DNA from: Streptomyces aureus
GTDB taxonomy: Bacteria; Actinomycetota; Actinomycetes; Streptomycetales; Streptomycetaceae
DNA: 61,014 bases
Assembly (NCBI RefSeq): GCF_001418135.1
Contig: NZ_LIPQ01000016.1
Coordinates: 1-61,014 of the forward strand
Reading direction: 5' to 3'
The position numbers and the translations under genes are program-made. Below are positions 8,925 to 17,323 of this stretch, piece after piece (position 1 is the first letter of the stretch; every line of letters begins with the position of its first letter). The notes beneath the pieces are model-generated. The model was not told where the DNA came from, ran no database searches, and saw only the letters and a program-made list of their open reading frames with translations.

Positions 8925-10261
8925 GTCGATGCCCCGACCAGTTCTTCGATGGAGTCGTGCCGTATGCGGTGGGAGGGGATGCCGATGCCCACGAGGGTGT
9001 CGACGCTGCGCCGGATCATTCCGGGCGGGCCGGACAGGTACGCGTCGTAGGTGTGCCACGGACCGAACTCGCGTACGGCCTCCGGGATTCCGCCGGACAG
9101 CAGGCCGACGGGACCGTCGTCGACGACCGGGCGCACCGAGAGCCAGGGGTGCGACTGCTGCAGCCGGAGCATCGTGTCGATGTCGTAGAGGCCGTGGTTC
9201 CGGCGAGCGCCGTAGAACACGTCGACGGAGCGGCGCCGACCGTGCTGGGCGACATCCTCCACCAGGGCCTTGATGGGCGCGATGCCGGTGCCGCCGCCGA
9301 GACACAGCAGCCCGTTGTCGCTGGTGTGGTCCACGGTCATGGAACCGGTGGGAGGACCGAGCCGGATGACGTCTCCGGTGCGGGCGCGGTGGACGAGGGC
9401 GTTGGAGACCCAGCCCGCCGGGACGGCCTTGACGTGGAAGGAGAGGAGTCCGTCGGAACGGGGCGCGGAGGCGAAGGAGTAGTGCCGCCAGACCCGCGGC
9501 CACCAGGGGGTCTCCAGTGCCGTGTACTGCCCGGCGAGGAAGGGGTACGGCCCGTCCGGCCGTACCGTGACGACCGCGATGTCCTTCGTGCGCATGACAT
9601 GGGCGACCACCTCGGCCTGCCACCAGGCGGGCGCACGGAGCTCGTCCTCGGTCGCCGCGTCGATCATGATCTGGGAGATCGTGGTGTAGGCGCCCACCCA
9701 CGCGGCCTCGGTCCGTGGCCCCCAGGTCTCCGGGGCGTGGCGGGCGAGGGCGCCGATCAGGGCCTCGCCGACGGCCGGGTAGTGCTGGGGGAGTGTGCCG
9801 TACTTCCGGTGCCCGCGGCCGAGGTGGGTCAGGTACGTGGTCAGGGTGACGGGGTCGTCCGCGTGGGTCGCGGCGGTGAGCAGGGCCTTGAACAGCCGGT
9901 CGCGCTGGGTGTCCATCGCGGCGGGGAAGAGGTCCCGCAGACCGGGGTGGTGGAGGAAGAGCAGTGCGTAGAAGTACGAGGTGACCCGGTCGGCGATCGG
10001 CTCGATCTCGGCCATCGTGCGGCGCAACAGCTCCGTGGCGGACGGGACCGCTCCCGGAGTCGGTGCCTGGGCGGCTGCCGGGGCCGGTTGGTGCTCTGCC
10101 GGGTGCGCGGACCCGGGGGCCGACCGGCCGGTCTCCGGGTGCCCGGGCCGCTGGGGACCGTGCGCTCCCGTCTGACCTCGCCCGAACCAGCCCCCGTCCT
10201 GACCGCCGGCAGCGGCACCGGAGCCGTAGCCGTCGGCCGACGGGGTGGTCGGAGCTTCCAT
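8921..10261 (-). CDS. Flavohemoglobin-like protein (globin plus FAD/NAD reductase)
   Basis: A 446-residue protein when started at ATG 10261, which has GAGGCGAGG 7 nt upstream; a GTG at 10303 would add 14 residues. Residues about 1-80 are a Pro-, Ala- and Gly-rich extension not found in classical Hmp. The globin domain follows (SYFYALLFLHHPGLRDLFPA) with proximal His in LGRGHRKYG. The ferredoxin-reductase part has RHYSFASAP for FAD, and LCLGGGTGIAP and YGARRNHGLYD for NAD(P)H. The family converts nitric oxide to nitrate using oxygen. The downstream PPOX-fold gene overlaps by 4 nt. No NsrR-type site was recognised upstream. Confidence 0.9.
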   Translation of the reverse strand: MEAPTTPSADGYGSGAAAGGQDGGWFGRGQTGAHGPQRPGHPETGRSAPGSAHPAEHQPAPAAAQAPTPGAVPSATELLRRTMAEIEPIADRVTSYFYALLFLHHPGLRDLFPAAMDTQRDRLFKALLTAATHADDPVTLTTYLTHLGRGHRKYGTLPQHYPAVGEALIGALARHAPETWGPRTEAAWVGAYTTISQIMIDAATEDELRAPAWWQAEVVAHVMRTKDIAVVTVRPDGPYPFLAGQYTALETPWWPRVWRHYSFASAPRSDGLLSFHVKAVPAGWVSNALVHRARTGDVIRLGPPTGSMTVDHTSDNGLLCLGGGTGIAPIKALVEDVAQHGRRRSVDVFYGARRNHGLYDIDTMLRLQQSHPWLSVRPVVDDGPVGLLSGGIPEAVREFGPWHTYDAYLSGPPGMIRRSVDTLVGIGIPSHRIRHDSIEELVGAST

Positions 10262-10303
10262 CGGTTGCCTCGCCTCGAACGTCTTTGGTCGGTCTTCGCC
10301 CAC

Positions 10304-10817
10304 GGGGTCTGCATGTGCCCCGTTTCTCTTGTCGCCACGGATTCGACGAATACTCGGACAGGTGAGCGGGCCCGACCATACCCCGCCCGTCGGAATTCCG
10401 GGGATTCCCCCCGACCGGCCCCTCGGAGAGCGCGTTTTGGCTGTTCAGAGGCTGGTTACTAATGAGTTGGAAGGGTTCGAAAGTGTTTCCGGCGCGGCAT
10501 GGGTTGGGAATTCGCCGACCGAAAACTCACGCGGTGACCCGAACTTCTCCACATCTCCCGGACCGGATCGGCGAGGGGCCGGTGGCGGTGGTGCCGGCGA
10601 AGCCGGGCCGAAAAGGTTCTCCGTGTCCTTGACGTCGCGGGCGGGGAGCGGCGTGGGAATTCCGCCCGTGCGACGGCAGCCGCGGCCCCGCCGTCCGCTT
10701 CGGCCGGACGGCCCAACCCTCGACCGGGTGAGCCGGGTTCCGTCGCGTCGATGAATCCGCGGCCGACCGGCAGGGGCTATCTGTTGACGGAGACAACCGA
10801 CTCATCGGGAGCAAGCC
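10304..10817. promoter_or_regulatory. Divergent intergenic region, flavohemoglobin / DHFR-fold gene
   Basis: About 500 nt carry no convincing gene. The stretch 10430-10540 is noticeably more AT-rich than the surroundings (GGTTACTAATGAGTTGG) and probably holds the minus-strand promoter for the flavohemoglobin operon. Just before ATG 10818 lies TCGGGAGCAAGCC, with a weak GGGAG ribosome site. No operator could be assigned. Confidence 0.5.
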
Positions 10818-11462
10818 ATGGGCCTCATCACCATCGAGATGTTCGCGACCCTCGACCTCGTCGGGCAGGCGCCCGGCGGTCCTGACGAGGACCCGGTGGG
10901 ATTCCCGTTCGGCGGCTGGCAGGCGCCCCTGCTGGACGAGGTCGCCGGGGCGCAGATCGGTGCCGCGTACGAGGGCACGGACGCCCTCCTGCTCGGCCGG
11001 CGGACGTACGACATCTTCGCCGCCTACTGGCCGCACCAGGACGGCGGCGAGGACAGCGAGATCGCCACGCTGTTCAACAGCATCCCGAAGTACGTGGTGT
11101 CGCGCGGCAGGCCCGACCTGTCGTGGGCCGGGTCCACGCAGCTCGGCCCGGACCTCGCCGACGCGGTGCGCGGGATCCGTGACCGGCATGAGGACGTGAA
11201 GGTCGTCGGGAGCCTGAACCTCGTGCAGACCCTGCTGCGCGAGAAGCTCTTCGACCGTCTCGATCTCTGGCTGCACCCGATCGTGCTCGGCGTCGGGAAG
11301 AAGGTGTTCGACGACGGCGCGGTGCCCACCAACGTCACGCTCCTCGCGCCCCCGGTGGCTGGCCCGACGGGGACCGTGTTCCTGCGCTACGGGATCGCCG
11401 ACGGCACCCCCGGGACGGGGGACATGAGCCTGCCCGATCGCGGTCTCGGGACCAACGGCTGA
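10818..11462 (+). CDS. Dihydrofolate-reductase-fold (RibD C-terminal) protein
   Basis: A 214-residue protein of the RibD_C/DHFR superfamily. Characteristic blocks are ITIEMFATLDLVGQAPGG at the start, LLLGRRTYDIFAAYWP (about 57-72), SIPKYVVSRGRPDLSWAGS and VVGSLNLVQTLLREKLFDRL with LHPIVLGVGKKVFDDG at the pterin/NADPH side. Members are annotated dihydrofolate reductase family but usually lack proven activity. The C-terminal 15 residues are a short non-conserved tail. It is monocistronic and divergent from the flavohemoglobin operon. Confidence 0.9.
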   Translation: MGLITIEMFATLDLVGQAPGGPDEDPVGFPFGGWQAPLLDEVAGAQIGAAYEGTDALLLGRRTYDIFAAYWPHQDGGEDSEIATLFNSIPKYVVSRGRPDLSWAGSTQLGPDLADAVRGIRDRHEDVKVVGSLNLVQTLLREKLFDRLDLWLHPIVLGVGKKVFDDGAVPTNVTLLAPPVAGPTGTVFLRYGIADGTPGTGDMSLPDRGLGTNG

Positions 11463-11729
11463 GGCCCCGCCAGGTCGAGCTCTCCCCGCTGGCCATCACC
11501 TCCTCTCCCGACGGCCGACTCGCCCGTGCGGCATGCGCCGTCGCCGCCACCGTCGATGTCGTCGACGTGCAGAGCTGCATCGCCTGGCCCGGCCGGCCCG
11601 GCTGGACATCGCCGAGCCCGGCGAGGCCGGGGCGCACGGCCTGGCCTCTCTCCCGCGCCCGGCCGGATCGCGCCGCCCGGCGTCGCCCACCCGGCGAGCA
11701 TCCATGGAACGCGGGTACCCTCTCGCGCG
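11463..11729. other. Spacer with a possible degenerate beta-propeller remnant
   Basis: No intact gene. The plus-strand frame 11473-11575 reads VELSPLAITSSPDGRLARAA followed by CAVAATVDVVDV, which looks like one blade of a WD40-type propeller (SPDGRLA ... V-DV), but it has no start and breaks down after 11590. This is weak evidence for a decayed gene. Confidence 0.3.
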
Positions 11730-12617
11730 TCAGCGGGCGGTTCCCCGCTCCAGAAGGGTCATCAGCGCCCGCGCTGCCGGACTGGTGGCTTGCGGCGGGG
11801 GCAGCAGGGCCACTGTCCCGTAGACCGCCTCGCCGGTGTCGGCGAGAGGGATGGCGTGCAGGGAGTCCCGCTTGTGCCGGAAATGCCGCGGCACGGCAGC
11901 GACACCGAGGTCCTCCTCCACCAGGTCCAGGAGGCTGTGCACGTCGTTCACCTCCAGGGTCACGGTTCGCAGTACGCCTGCGGAGGCGAAGGCCCCGTCC
12001 GTGGCCCGGCGTGGTCCCCAGCCGGGGTGGAAGTCGACGAAGTCCTCCTCCGCGAGGTCTCGGAGCGCGAGGGCCGGGCCAGCCGCGGTGAGCGGGTGCC
12101 CGGGATGGCACAGAAGTGTCATCGGCTCGGATGCCAGGGGAACCGAGCGCAGTTGGTCGGAGTCCGCCCGGGTGCGGTAGGCGAAGGCCAGGTCCAGGCG
12201 GCCGGCGGCGACGTCCTCGGCCAGTGCGATCCCACCCTCCTGCCGCAGCCGTATCTCCACCTCGGGGTGCCGCCGCCTGAACGCCGCCAGCAGCCCCGCC
12301 ACGTGCACTCCCGCGACACACTGCTCGGCCCCGAGGCGGAGCGTGCCGCGCACGACGCCCTGGACGGCCGCCACCGCCTCGTGAGCGGCCCGTACCTGCG
12401 CCAGGATGCGCTCCGCCTCCGCGAGCAGCGCCCGTCCGGCCTCCGTCAGCGTCACCCGGCGGGTGCTCCGTACGAACAGCGGAGCCCTCAGATCGCGCTC
12501 CAGGGCCCGGATGGACGCCGAGAGACCGGACTGGGAGACCATGAGCCGCTCCGCGGCCCGCGTGAAGTGCCGGGCCTCGGCGACGGCGACGAAGTGCTGG
12601 AGATGCCGCAGTTCCAT
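11730..12617 (-). CDS. LysR-family transcriptional regulator
   Basis: A 295-residue LTTR of normal length. Residues 1-60 are the winged helix-turn-helix (MELRHLQHFVAVAEARHFTR, AAERLMVSQSGLSASIRALE), followed by the linker helix and a co-inducer domain (about 90-295; LRLGAEQCVAGVHVAGLLAA). It is divergent from an aldo-keto reductase gene 138 nt away, and the spacer starts with two dyads typical of LysR sites, one beginning at the base next to its own ATG. It therefore probably represses itself and controls the reductase in response to a small molecule (inference). Confidence 0.93.
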   Translation of the reverse strand: MELRHLQHFVAVAEARHFTRAAERLMVSQSGLSASIRALERDLRAPLFVRSTRRVTLTEAGRALLAEAERILAQVRAAHEAVAAVQGVVRGTLRLGAEQCVAGVHVAGLLAAFRRRHPEVEIRLRQEGGIALAEDVAAGRLDLAFAYRTRADSDQLRSVPLASEPMTLLCHPGHPLTAAGPALALRDLAEEDFVDFHPGWGPRRATDGAFASAGVLRTVTLEVNDVHSLLDLVEEDLGVAAVPRHFRHKRDSLHAIPLADTGEAVYGTVALLPPPQATSPAARALMTLLERGTAR

Positions 12618-12653
12618 GATTCAGCAGCCTACGCGCTGAATCCCATCGGATTC
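12618..12653. promoter_or_regulatory. Probable LysR operators (two overlapping dyads)
   Basis: GATTCAGC at 12618-12625 and GCTGAATC at 12635-12642 are perfect inverted 8-mers separated by 9 nt, close to the T-N11-A form of LysR boxes. A second dyad, GAATCC-CATC-GGATTC, occupies 12638-12653 and shares bases with the first, and GGATTC recurs at 12661-12666. The first dyad touches the LysR start codon, which fits autorepression. Confidence 0.7.
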
Positions 12654-12680
12654 TCCTGTTGGATTCATGCCCGTGGGTCA

Positions 12681-12712
12681 GGGGAGATTGGTGGCGGCAC
12701 GACAATCTCCCC
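12681..12712. promoter_or_regulatory. 10-bp inverted repeat in the leader of the aldo-keto reductase
   Basis: GGGGAGATTG (12681-12690) and CAATCTCCCC (12703-12712) form a perfect 10-bp stem with a 12-nt loop, 42 nt before the reductase start. It could be a leader hairpin or a second protein-binding site. Confidence 0.6.
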
Positions 12713-12754
12713 GCCCCCGTTCACCGGGGGGCGTCCCCACACCATGGAGTCGCG

Positions 12755-13747
12755 TTGTACACCGCACATTCCGACCGTTATGCCGACATGCTCTACCGAC
12801 GCGCCGGGCGCAGCGGCCTCAAGCTCCCCGCCCTCTCCCTGGGGCTGTGGCACAACTTCGGTCCGGACCGCCCGGCGGAGACCCAGCGCTCCATCCTGCG
12901 CCGCGCCTTCGACCTCGGAATCACCCATTTCGACCTGGCGAACAACTACGGCCCCCCGCCCGGCGCGGCGGAGTCCGCCCTCGGCGACTTCCTGCGCACG
13001 GACTTCGCCCCCTACCGCGACGAACTGGTCGTCTCCACCAAGGCCGGATACCTGATGTGGCCCGGCCCGTACGGCGAGTGGGGCTCTCGCAAGTACCTGC
13101 TGTCGTCGCTGGACCAGAGCCTGCGCCGACTCGGCCTCGACCACGTCGACATCTTCTACTCGCACCGTTTCGACCCGGAGACGCCCCTGGAGGAGACCAT
13201 GGGCGCCCTGCACTCCGCGGTCCAGCAGGGCAAGGCACTGTACGTCGGCGTCTCCAACTACTCCGCCGAGCAGACCCGCGAAGCCGCTCGCATCCTGGCC
13301 GAGCTCGGCACCCCCCTCACCCTTCACCAGCCCCGCTACTCGATGCTCGACCGGCGCCCGGAGGACGAGGGCCTGCTCGACGCCCTCGACGACCTGCGCA
13401 TCGGTTCCATCGCCTACTCGCCGCTGGAGCAGGGCCTGCTGACGGGCCGCTACCTGGACGGCGTCCCCGAGGACTCCCGGGCCGCGAGCGACAGCCCCTT
13501 CCTGAACCGGGACGCCGTCACCGAGGACGTCGTGACCCGGTTGCGTGCCCTGAACGACATCGCCGCGTCCCGCGGCCAGACCCTGGCCCAGCTCGCCCTC
13601 GCCTGGGTGCTGCGCGGCGGCCGCGTCACGTCCGCCCTGGTGGGAGCGAGCAGCACACGGCAGCTCGACGACAGCGTCGCAGCCCTCCACAACCTCGACT
13701 TCGACATCGAGGAACTGGCCCTCGTCGACGTGCTGGCCCGCTCCTGA
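12755..13747 (+). CDS. Aldo/keto reductase (YghZ/GpdR-like)
   Basis: A 330-residue TIM-barrel NADPH-dependent oxidoreductase. TTG 12755 is chosen because the resulting N-terminus YTAHSDRYADMLYRRAGRSG matches where E. coli YghZ-type proteins begin; no in-frame ATG or GTG fits better. Catalytic-region motifs are FDLANNYGPPPGAAE, VVSTKAGYLMWPGPYGEWG, VDIFYSHRFDPETPLEETMG and SALVGASSTRQLDDSVAAL at the NADPH end. YghZ homologues reduce aldehydes such as methylglyoxal or L-glyceraldehyde-3-phosphate. It is divergent from a LysR gene that probably controls it. Confidence 0.9.
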   Translation: MYTAHSDRYADMLYRRAGRSGLKLPALSLGLWHNFGPDRPAETQRSILRRAFDLGITHFDLANNYGPPPGAAESALGDFLRTDFAPYRDELVVSTKAGYLMWPGPYGEWGSRKYLLSSLDQSLRRLGLDHVDIFYSHRFDPETPLEETMGALHSAVQQGKALYVGVSNYSAEQTREAARILAELGTPLTLHQPRYSMLDRRPEDEGLLDALDDLRIGSIAYSPLEQGLLTGRYLDGVPEDSRAASDSPFLNRDAVTEDVVTRLRALNDIAASRGQTLAQLALAWVLRGGRVTSALVGASSTRQLDDSVAALHNLDFDIEELALVDVLARS

Positions 13748-13866
13748 AGCGCGAGAGCCGACCACCGATCGCGTGGGGCGCACCGCGCCTCGCCGACACC
13801 GGTCGCGCGGGGCGAGAGGCGGGTTGACGAGCACCACGAGCCGTGGCGGCACCCTTCACCAGGTAC

Positions 13867-14470
13867 TCAGTGGCGGTACGCGGCGGCTGTCGCGATCTCG
13901 ATGAACGGTCGGATCAACGGGTGGGTGTCACCCTCGTTCCACACCGCTACCACTCGGCTCGGCGACATGTCGGTCAGCGGCACCACTGCCGGCTCTGCCG
14001 GCAGGTCGTGCCCGAGCGGGGCCAGGCCGACCGTGCCGTTCCACAGCACGGCCCGCACGCATTCCTGGACGACGCGCACCACCGGGCCCTCGCGCGGCTC
14101 GCCGCCGTTCCCGTACGACTGCCAGATCGGGTCGGCTCCCTTCGGGAACTGGAACCAGCGGCGGTCGCCCAGGTCGGCCGGCCGCAGCCAGCCGCGGCCG
14201 GCCAGCGGATCGTCGGCGCGCAGGACCACACCCACCGGATCGGTACGCAGATCACGCACCGTCAGCGCGGTCTCGTCGAACGGCGCCCGAGTAGGGGCGA
14301 CGTCGACCAGTCCGGCGCGCACCCCGCAGGTCGGGTCGGTGAGGTCGGTGTCGCGAATGCGGATGTCGACGCCGGGGTGGCTGCGGCGGTAGGCGGCGGC
14401 CAGCCCGGTCGCTCCCGGGTCGGTGCTGTCGCCCAGGGTGCCGACGGTGATGGACGCGCCGCCGGCCGCC
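13867..14470 (-). pseudogene. LysR regulator lacking its DNA-binding domain
   Basis: The minus-strand text from about 14470 down to the stop at 13867 is an intact LysR co-inducer domain: ASITVGTLGDSTDPGATGLA, DIRIRDTDLTDPTCGVRAGL, TDPVGVVLRADDPLAGRGW and the C-terminal EIATAAAYRH. The N-terminal helix-turn-helix and linker helix (about 85 residues) are absent. Upstream of 14470 the sequence becomes part of a plus-strand DoxX-like fragment. No start codon with a ribosome site precedes the surviving part, so this is a 5'-truncated pseudogene. Confidence 0.8.
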
Positions 14471-14471
14471 G

Positions 14472-14678
14472 CGTTTACTCGGCGCGACCGGGCTGATCCT
14501 GCCGCCCCTGTCCGGCATCGCGCCCTGGCTCGCACTGGCCGCGGCCATCGGGTTCGTGCTCCTGCAGTCCGGTGCGATCGTCGTCCACCTGACCGGCGAA
14601 GACCGCCGGATCGCACTCAACGTCGGGCTCGTCGCCGTGGCGGCGGTGACCAGCCTGCTGGCCATCGCCTGGCTGTGA
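14472..14678 (+). pseudogene. DoxX-like membrane protein, C-terminal fragment
   Basis: The plus-strand frame 14472-14678 reads RLLGATGLILPPLSGIAPWL, then ALAAAIGFVLLQSGAIVVHL and VGLVAVAAVTSLLAIAWL before TGA. This is the last two or three transmembrane helices of a DoxX-family protein. The first helix and start are missing, and the fragment begins exactly where the truncated LysR on the other strand ends. It has no start codon. DoxX genes are often divergent from a regulator, so both pieces probably come from one pair shortened by a single deletion. Confidence 0.78.
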
Positions 14679-14924
14679 TCAAGGACTGTTCTCGACCGGT
14701 GGCTGCGGCTGCGGGCCAGCCGCTTCACGGCCGCTGCTGGTCCTCGTGATCGTCGAGTGCCGTTGATCATCGAACACGCGGCCATCCGTGTGCTGACCGG
14801 TGACCCCGGCGAGTAGCGCCGACGGCCGGTCCGCCGGGTGGTGGGCACGGGTGGCCGGGAGCAGTGTGGGAGGTATCCGCAGCCGCAGAAGTCCGGCTCC
14901 GTGTTCGGACGGAGGGCGCTCCCG

Positions 14925-15281
14925 ATGATTGAGCCAGCCGACATCCGTGAGTGGCGCACGCAGGACGTGGTCGATCCCGACGGTCACAAGATCGGCACTC
15001 TTGAGGCGGTCTACGTGGATACGAGTACGGACGAGCCCGCCATGGCGACCGTGGAGGTGGGGCTCCCGACCCGTCGCCGCCTGGTCTTCGTCCCGCTCGA
15101 CGGCGCGGTCGTGGGGCCCGGCTACGTCCGGGTCGCGTACGGAAAGGCGCTCGTGAAGGACTGTCCCGCGATGGGCACGGACGACGTCCTCCCCGCGGAG
15201 GAGGAGCCCGCGGTGTTCCACCACTACGGTCTGCCGTACCAGCCAGGAGCCAACGGCGAGCGACAGCTCGCACGGCGCTGA
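14925..15281 (+). CDS. PRC-barrel domain protein
   Basis: A 118-residue protein started at ATG 14925 with GGAGGG 9 nt upstream. Residues about 3-75 form a PRC barrel (EWRTQDVVDPDGHKIGTLEA, VYVDTSTDEPAMATVEVGLP, LVFVPLDGAVVGPGYVRVAY). PRC-barrel proteins bind RNA, tRNA-processing or photosynthetic partners; small soluble forms are common in actinobacteria and often belong to stress regulons. The C-terminal 40 residues are charged and Pro-rich. Confidence 0.85.
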   Translation: MIEPADIREWRTQDVVDPDGHKIGTLEAVYVDTSTDEPAMATVEVGLPTRRRLVFVPLDGAVVGPGYVRVAYGKALVKDCPAMGTDDVLPAEEEPAVFHHYGLPYQPGANGERQLARR

Positions 15282-15350
15282 CGCGCACCCGGGTTCGGTA
15301 CGACGGACTGCTCCGAAGACGCCCCCCGGCCGGTCGGTAGCCTGCCCTTC

Positions 15351-15788
15351 ATGACGCGCATCTGGGCTCTGCCGATACTGCTCGTGCTCTGCGGCTCGGC
15401 CGTCGCGACCGGACTCATCCGCAAGGACCGCCCCGGCGAGGCAGTGGCGCTGCTCGGGGTGTTCCTGCTGCTCGCCGTGACGAACTCCCCTCTGATCTTC
15501 CCGAGGTCGATCGGCGCTCTCGAGGCGCAGCGTCGCAGCGCGGACGACGGCCGGCCGATCGTCTTCTGGAGGCCGGGCTGTGTGTACTGCCTGCGCCTGC
15601 GCATCCGGTTGGGGCGCAGCGCCCGACGCATGTACTGGGTGGACATCTGGCGTGATGCGGCAGGTGCGGCGGCGGTGAGGGCGGCCAATGACGGCAACGA
15701 GACGGTGCCGACCGTCCTCGTGTCCGGACGGCCCCACGTCAATCCCGATCCCGCCTGGGTGCGGGAGCAGCTCCGCCGTTCCGCGTGA
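15351..15788 (+). CDS. Membrane-anchored glutaredoxin-like protein
   Basis: A 145-residue protein. Residues 1-21 and about 29-50 are two hydrophobic helices (LPILLVLCGSAVATGLI; AVALLGVFLLLAVTNSPLIF). A glutaredoxin-like domain starts near residue 67 (RPIVFWRPGCVYCLRLRIRL) with a CVYC redox motif, and has the cis-Pro motif TVPTVLVSG at about 117-125. Glutathione is absent in actinomycetes, so the reductant would be mycothiol or a thioredoxin system (inference, as for mycoredoxins). The orientation of the redox domain is not determined. Confidence 0.88.
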   Translation: MTRIWALPILLVLCGSAVATGLIRKDRPGEAVALLGVFLLLAVTNSPLIFPRSIGALEAQRRSADDGRPIVFWRPGCVYCLRLRIRLGRSARRMYWVDIWRDAAGAAAVRAANDGNETVPTVLVSGRPHVNPDPAWVREQLRRSA

Positions 15789-15858
15789 CCTCTGCCGGTC
15801 GTCGCGGACCACGAACGGATCTTGAGACCACGAGCAGGCCATGGCAGGCTCATGCCGC

Positions 15859-16464
15859 ATGATCGATGAGTTCGCGAAGGGCAACCTGCACGAGAGACAG
15901 CGCCGGGACCGCAAGGCGCTGCTCTGGAAACTCGACGGCTTGTCCGAATACGACGCCCGCCGGCCCCTGACGGCGACCGGGACCAACCTCCTCGGCCTGG
16001 TCAAACACGTGGCCACCGTCGAGGCCAGGTACTTCGGCGAGGTCTTCGGCCGCCCTTCCCCGGAACCGCTGCCCCGGTGGCAGGACTCCGACGGCAGCGA
16101 TCTGTGGGCGACCGAGGACGAGACCCGCGATCGGATCATCGGGTTCTACCGCCGCACGTGGGAACACTCGGACGCGACGATCAACGAGCTTCCCCTCGAC
16201 GCCCCCGGCCACGTGCCGTGGTGGCCGGAGCCTCATTCGAACACGAACCTGTTCGCCGTCATGGTCCATGTCCTCGGCGAGTCCATCCGGCATGCCGGAC
16301 ACGCCGACATCCTGCGCGAGGGCCTCGACGGCCGGACCGGGGTGCGCGCCGAACACGAGCAGCAGATCGACGAGGAAGCCCGTGCGGCCCACCGCGCGAA
16401 GATCGAGCAGGCCGCCAGGTCGGCCGCACCGATCAAGACACCCCCTAGAGATCGCCTCACGTGA
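15859..16464 (+). CDS. DinB-fold protein
   Basis: A 201-residue protein from ATG 15859 (MIDEFAKGNLHERQRRDRKA); an in-frame ATG at 15841 would add six residues and cannot be excluded. The four-helix DinB/YfiT pattern is clear: NLLGLVKHVATVEARYFGEV carries the first His of the metal triad, and NLFAVMVHVLGESIRHAGHA carries the other two. In actinobacteria many such proteins use mycothiol or act as small-molecule thiol transferases. It forms no obvious operon. Confidence 0.88.
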   Translation: MIDEFAKGNLHERQRRDRKALLWKLDGLSEYDARRPLTATGTNLLGLVKHVATVEARYFGEVFGRPSPEPLPRWQDSDGSDLWATEDETRDRIIGFYRRTWEHSDATINELPLDAPGHVPWWPEPHSNTNLFAVMVHVLGESIRHAGHADILREGLDGRTGVRAEHEQQIDEEARAAHRAKIEQAARSAAPIKTPPRDRLT

Positions 16465-16738
16465 GGTGATGTCCGGGCGGCATGCCGCCGGTCGTGGGTG
16501 GTGGCCGGTCGCAGGGCCTGACCACCTTGAACAGAACGACAACCTGGCCGGAGCGACAACCTTCAGATCGACGAGGCGACACCAGGGGCCGGGCGGTCGG
16601 AGCGGCGCGCCGTCGGAGCGCCGGGCGTGCTGCCCAGGCGGCTGCTGCGGATCCGGTGACGACTGGCGTCCCCGTCCCGGGGTAGCCGCCGATCGGTGGC
16701 TGCTTCCACGACGGCACGAGTGCGGGGAGGAGGAGGCC

Positions 16739-17323
16739 GTGACGGAGACGGGAACGCTGGCGGGCTACCGGGGCCGGCGGGACTTCGAGAAGACGGCCGA
16801 GCCGGAGGGCGGGTCCGCGGCGCAACCGGCCGACGGTCCGCCGTCGTACGTCGTACAGATCCACGACGCGCGCAGCATGCACGTCGACGTCCGGCTCGAA
16901 GCCGACGGCGTACTGAGGTCCTTCGCCGTTCCCAAGGGCCCCTCCAGAGATCCGCACGACAAGCGCTTCGCCACGCCGACGGAGGACCATCCGCTGGAGT
17001 ACCGCGCTTTCGAGGGCGTCATCGCGGAAGGCGAATACGGCGGCGGCACCGTGATCGTGCGGGACGAGGGAACCTACCGCAACGCCACGAAGGACCGGCG
17101 GGGCCCTCGGCACCATCGACCGGCGCCTCGAAGAGAACCCCTGGCACGCCCCGCCGAGACCCCGCTCGCTCACCAAGGCCCGTACACGTCTCACCGCAAT
17201 CACCCCGTGAACCGGCCCCTGGCAGAGGCCTGCCGGAGGCCGCAGAGAGGTCTGACCGGAGGCCGGACGGAGGCCGGACAGAGGGTCTCTGACGGAGGCC
17301 GGACGGAGGAAGGCCCGCCATGA
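16739..17323 (+). pseudogene. Truncated LigD-type 3'-phosphoesterase domain protein
   Basis: The frame starts at GTG 16739 after an AGGAGGAGG ribosome site. Residues 12-115 match the phosphoesterase domain found at the N-terminus of LigD or as a stand-alone protein: FEKTAEPEGG, YVVQIHDARSMHVDVRLEAD, GVLRSFAVPKGPSRDPHDKR and EDHPLEYRAFEGVIAEGEYG. After GTYRNATKDRRG the usual final third (LHGEKLKGRWALVR-like) is missing. The remainder to 17323 is low-complexity and made of repeats. A shifted frame from about 17100 to the TGA near 17210 (LGTIDRRLEENPWHAPPRPR) looks like the tail of another protein, so a deletion fused two genes out of frame. The extended frame overlaps the next start by ATGA. 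Confidence 0.65.
17235..17313. repeat. GGAGGCCGGAC-type tandem repeat
   Basis: The 11-mer GGAGGCCGGAC occurs three times, twice in tandem and once after GAGGGTCTCTGAC, and the composite TCTGAC(C)GGAGGCCGGACGGAGG is present twice. It lies just before ATG 17320, so one copy may also supply the GGAGGAAGG ribosome site. Confidence 0.85.
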
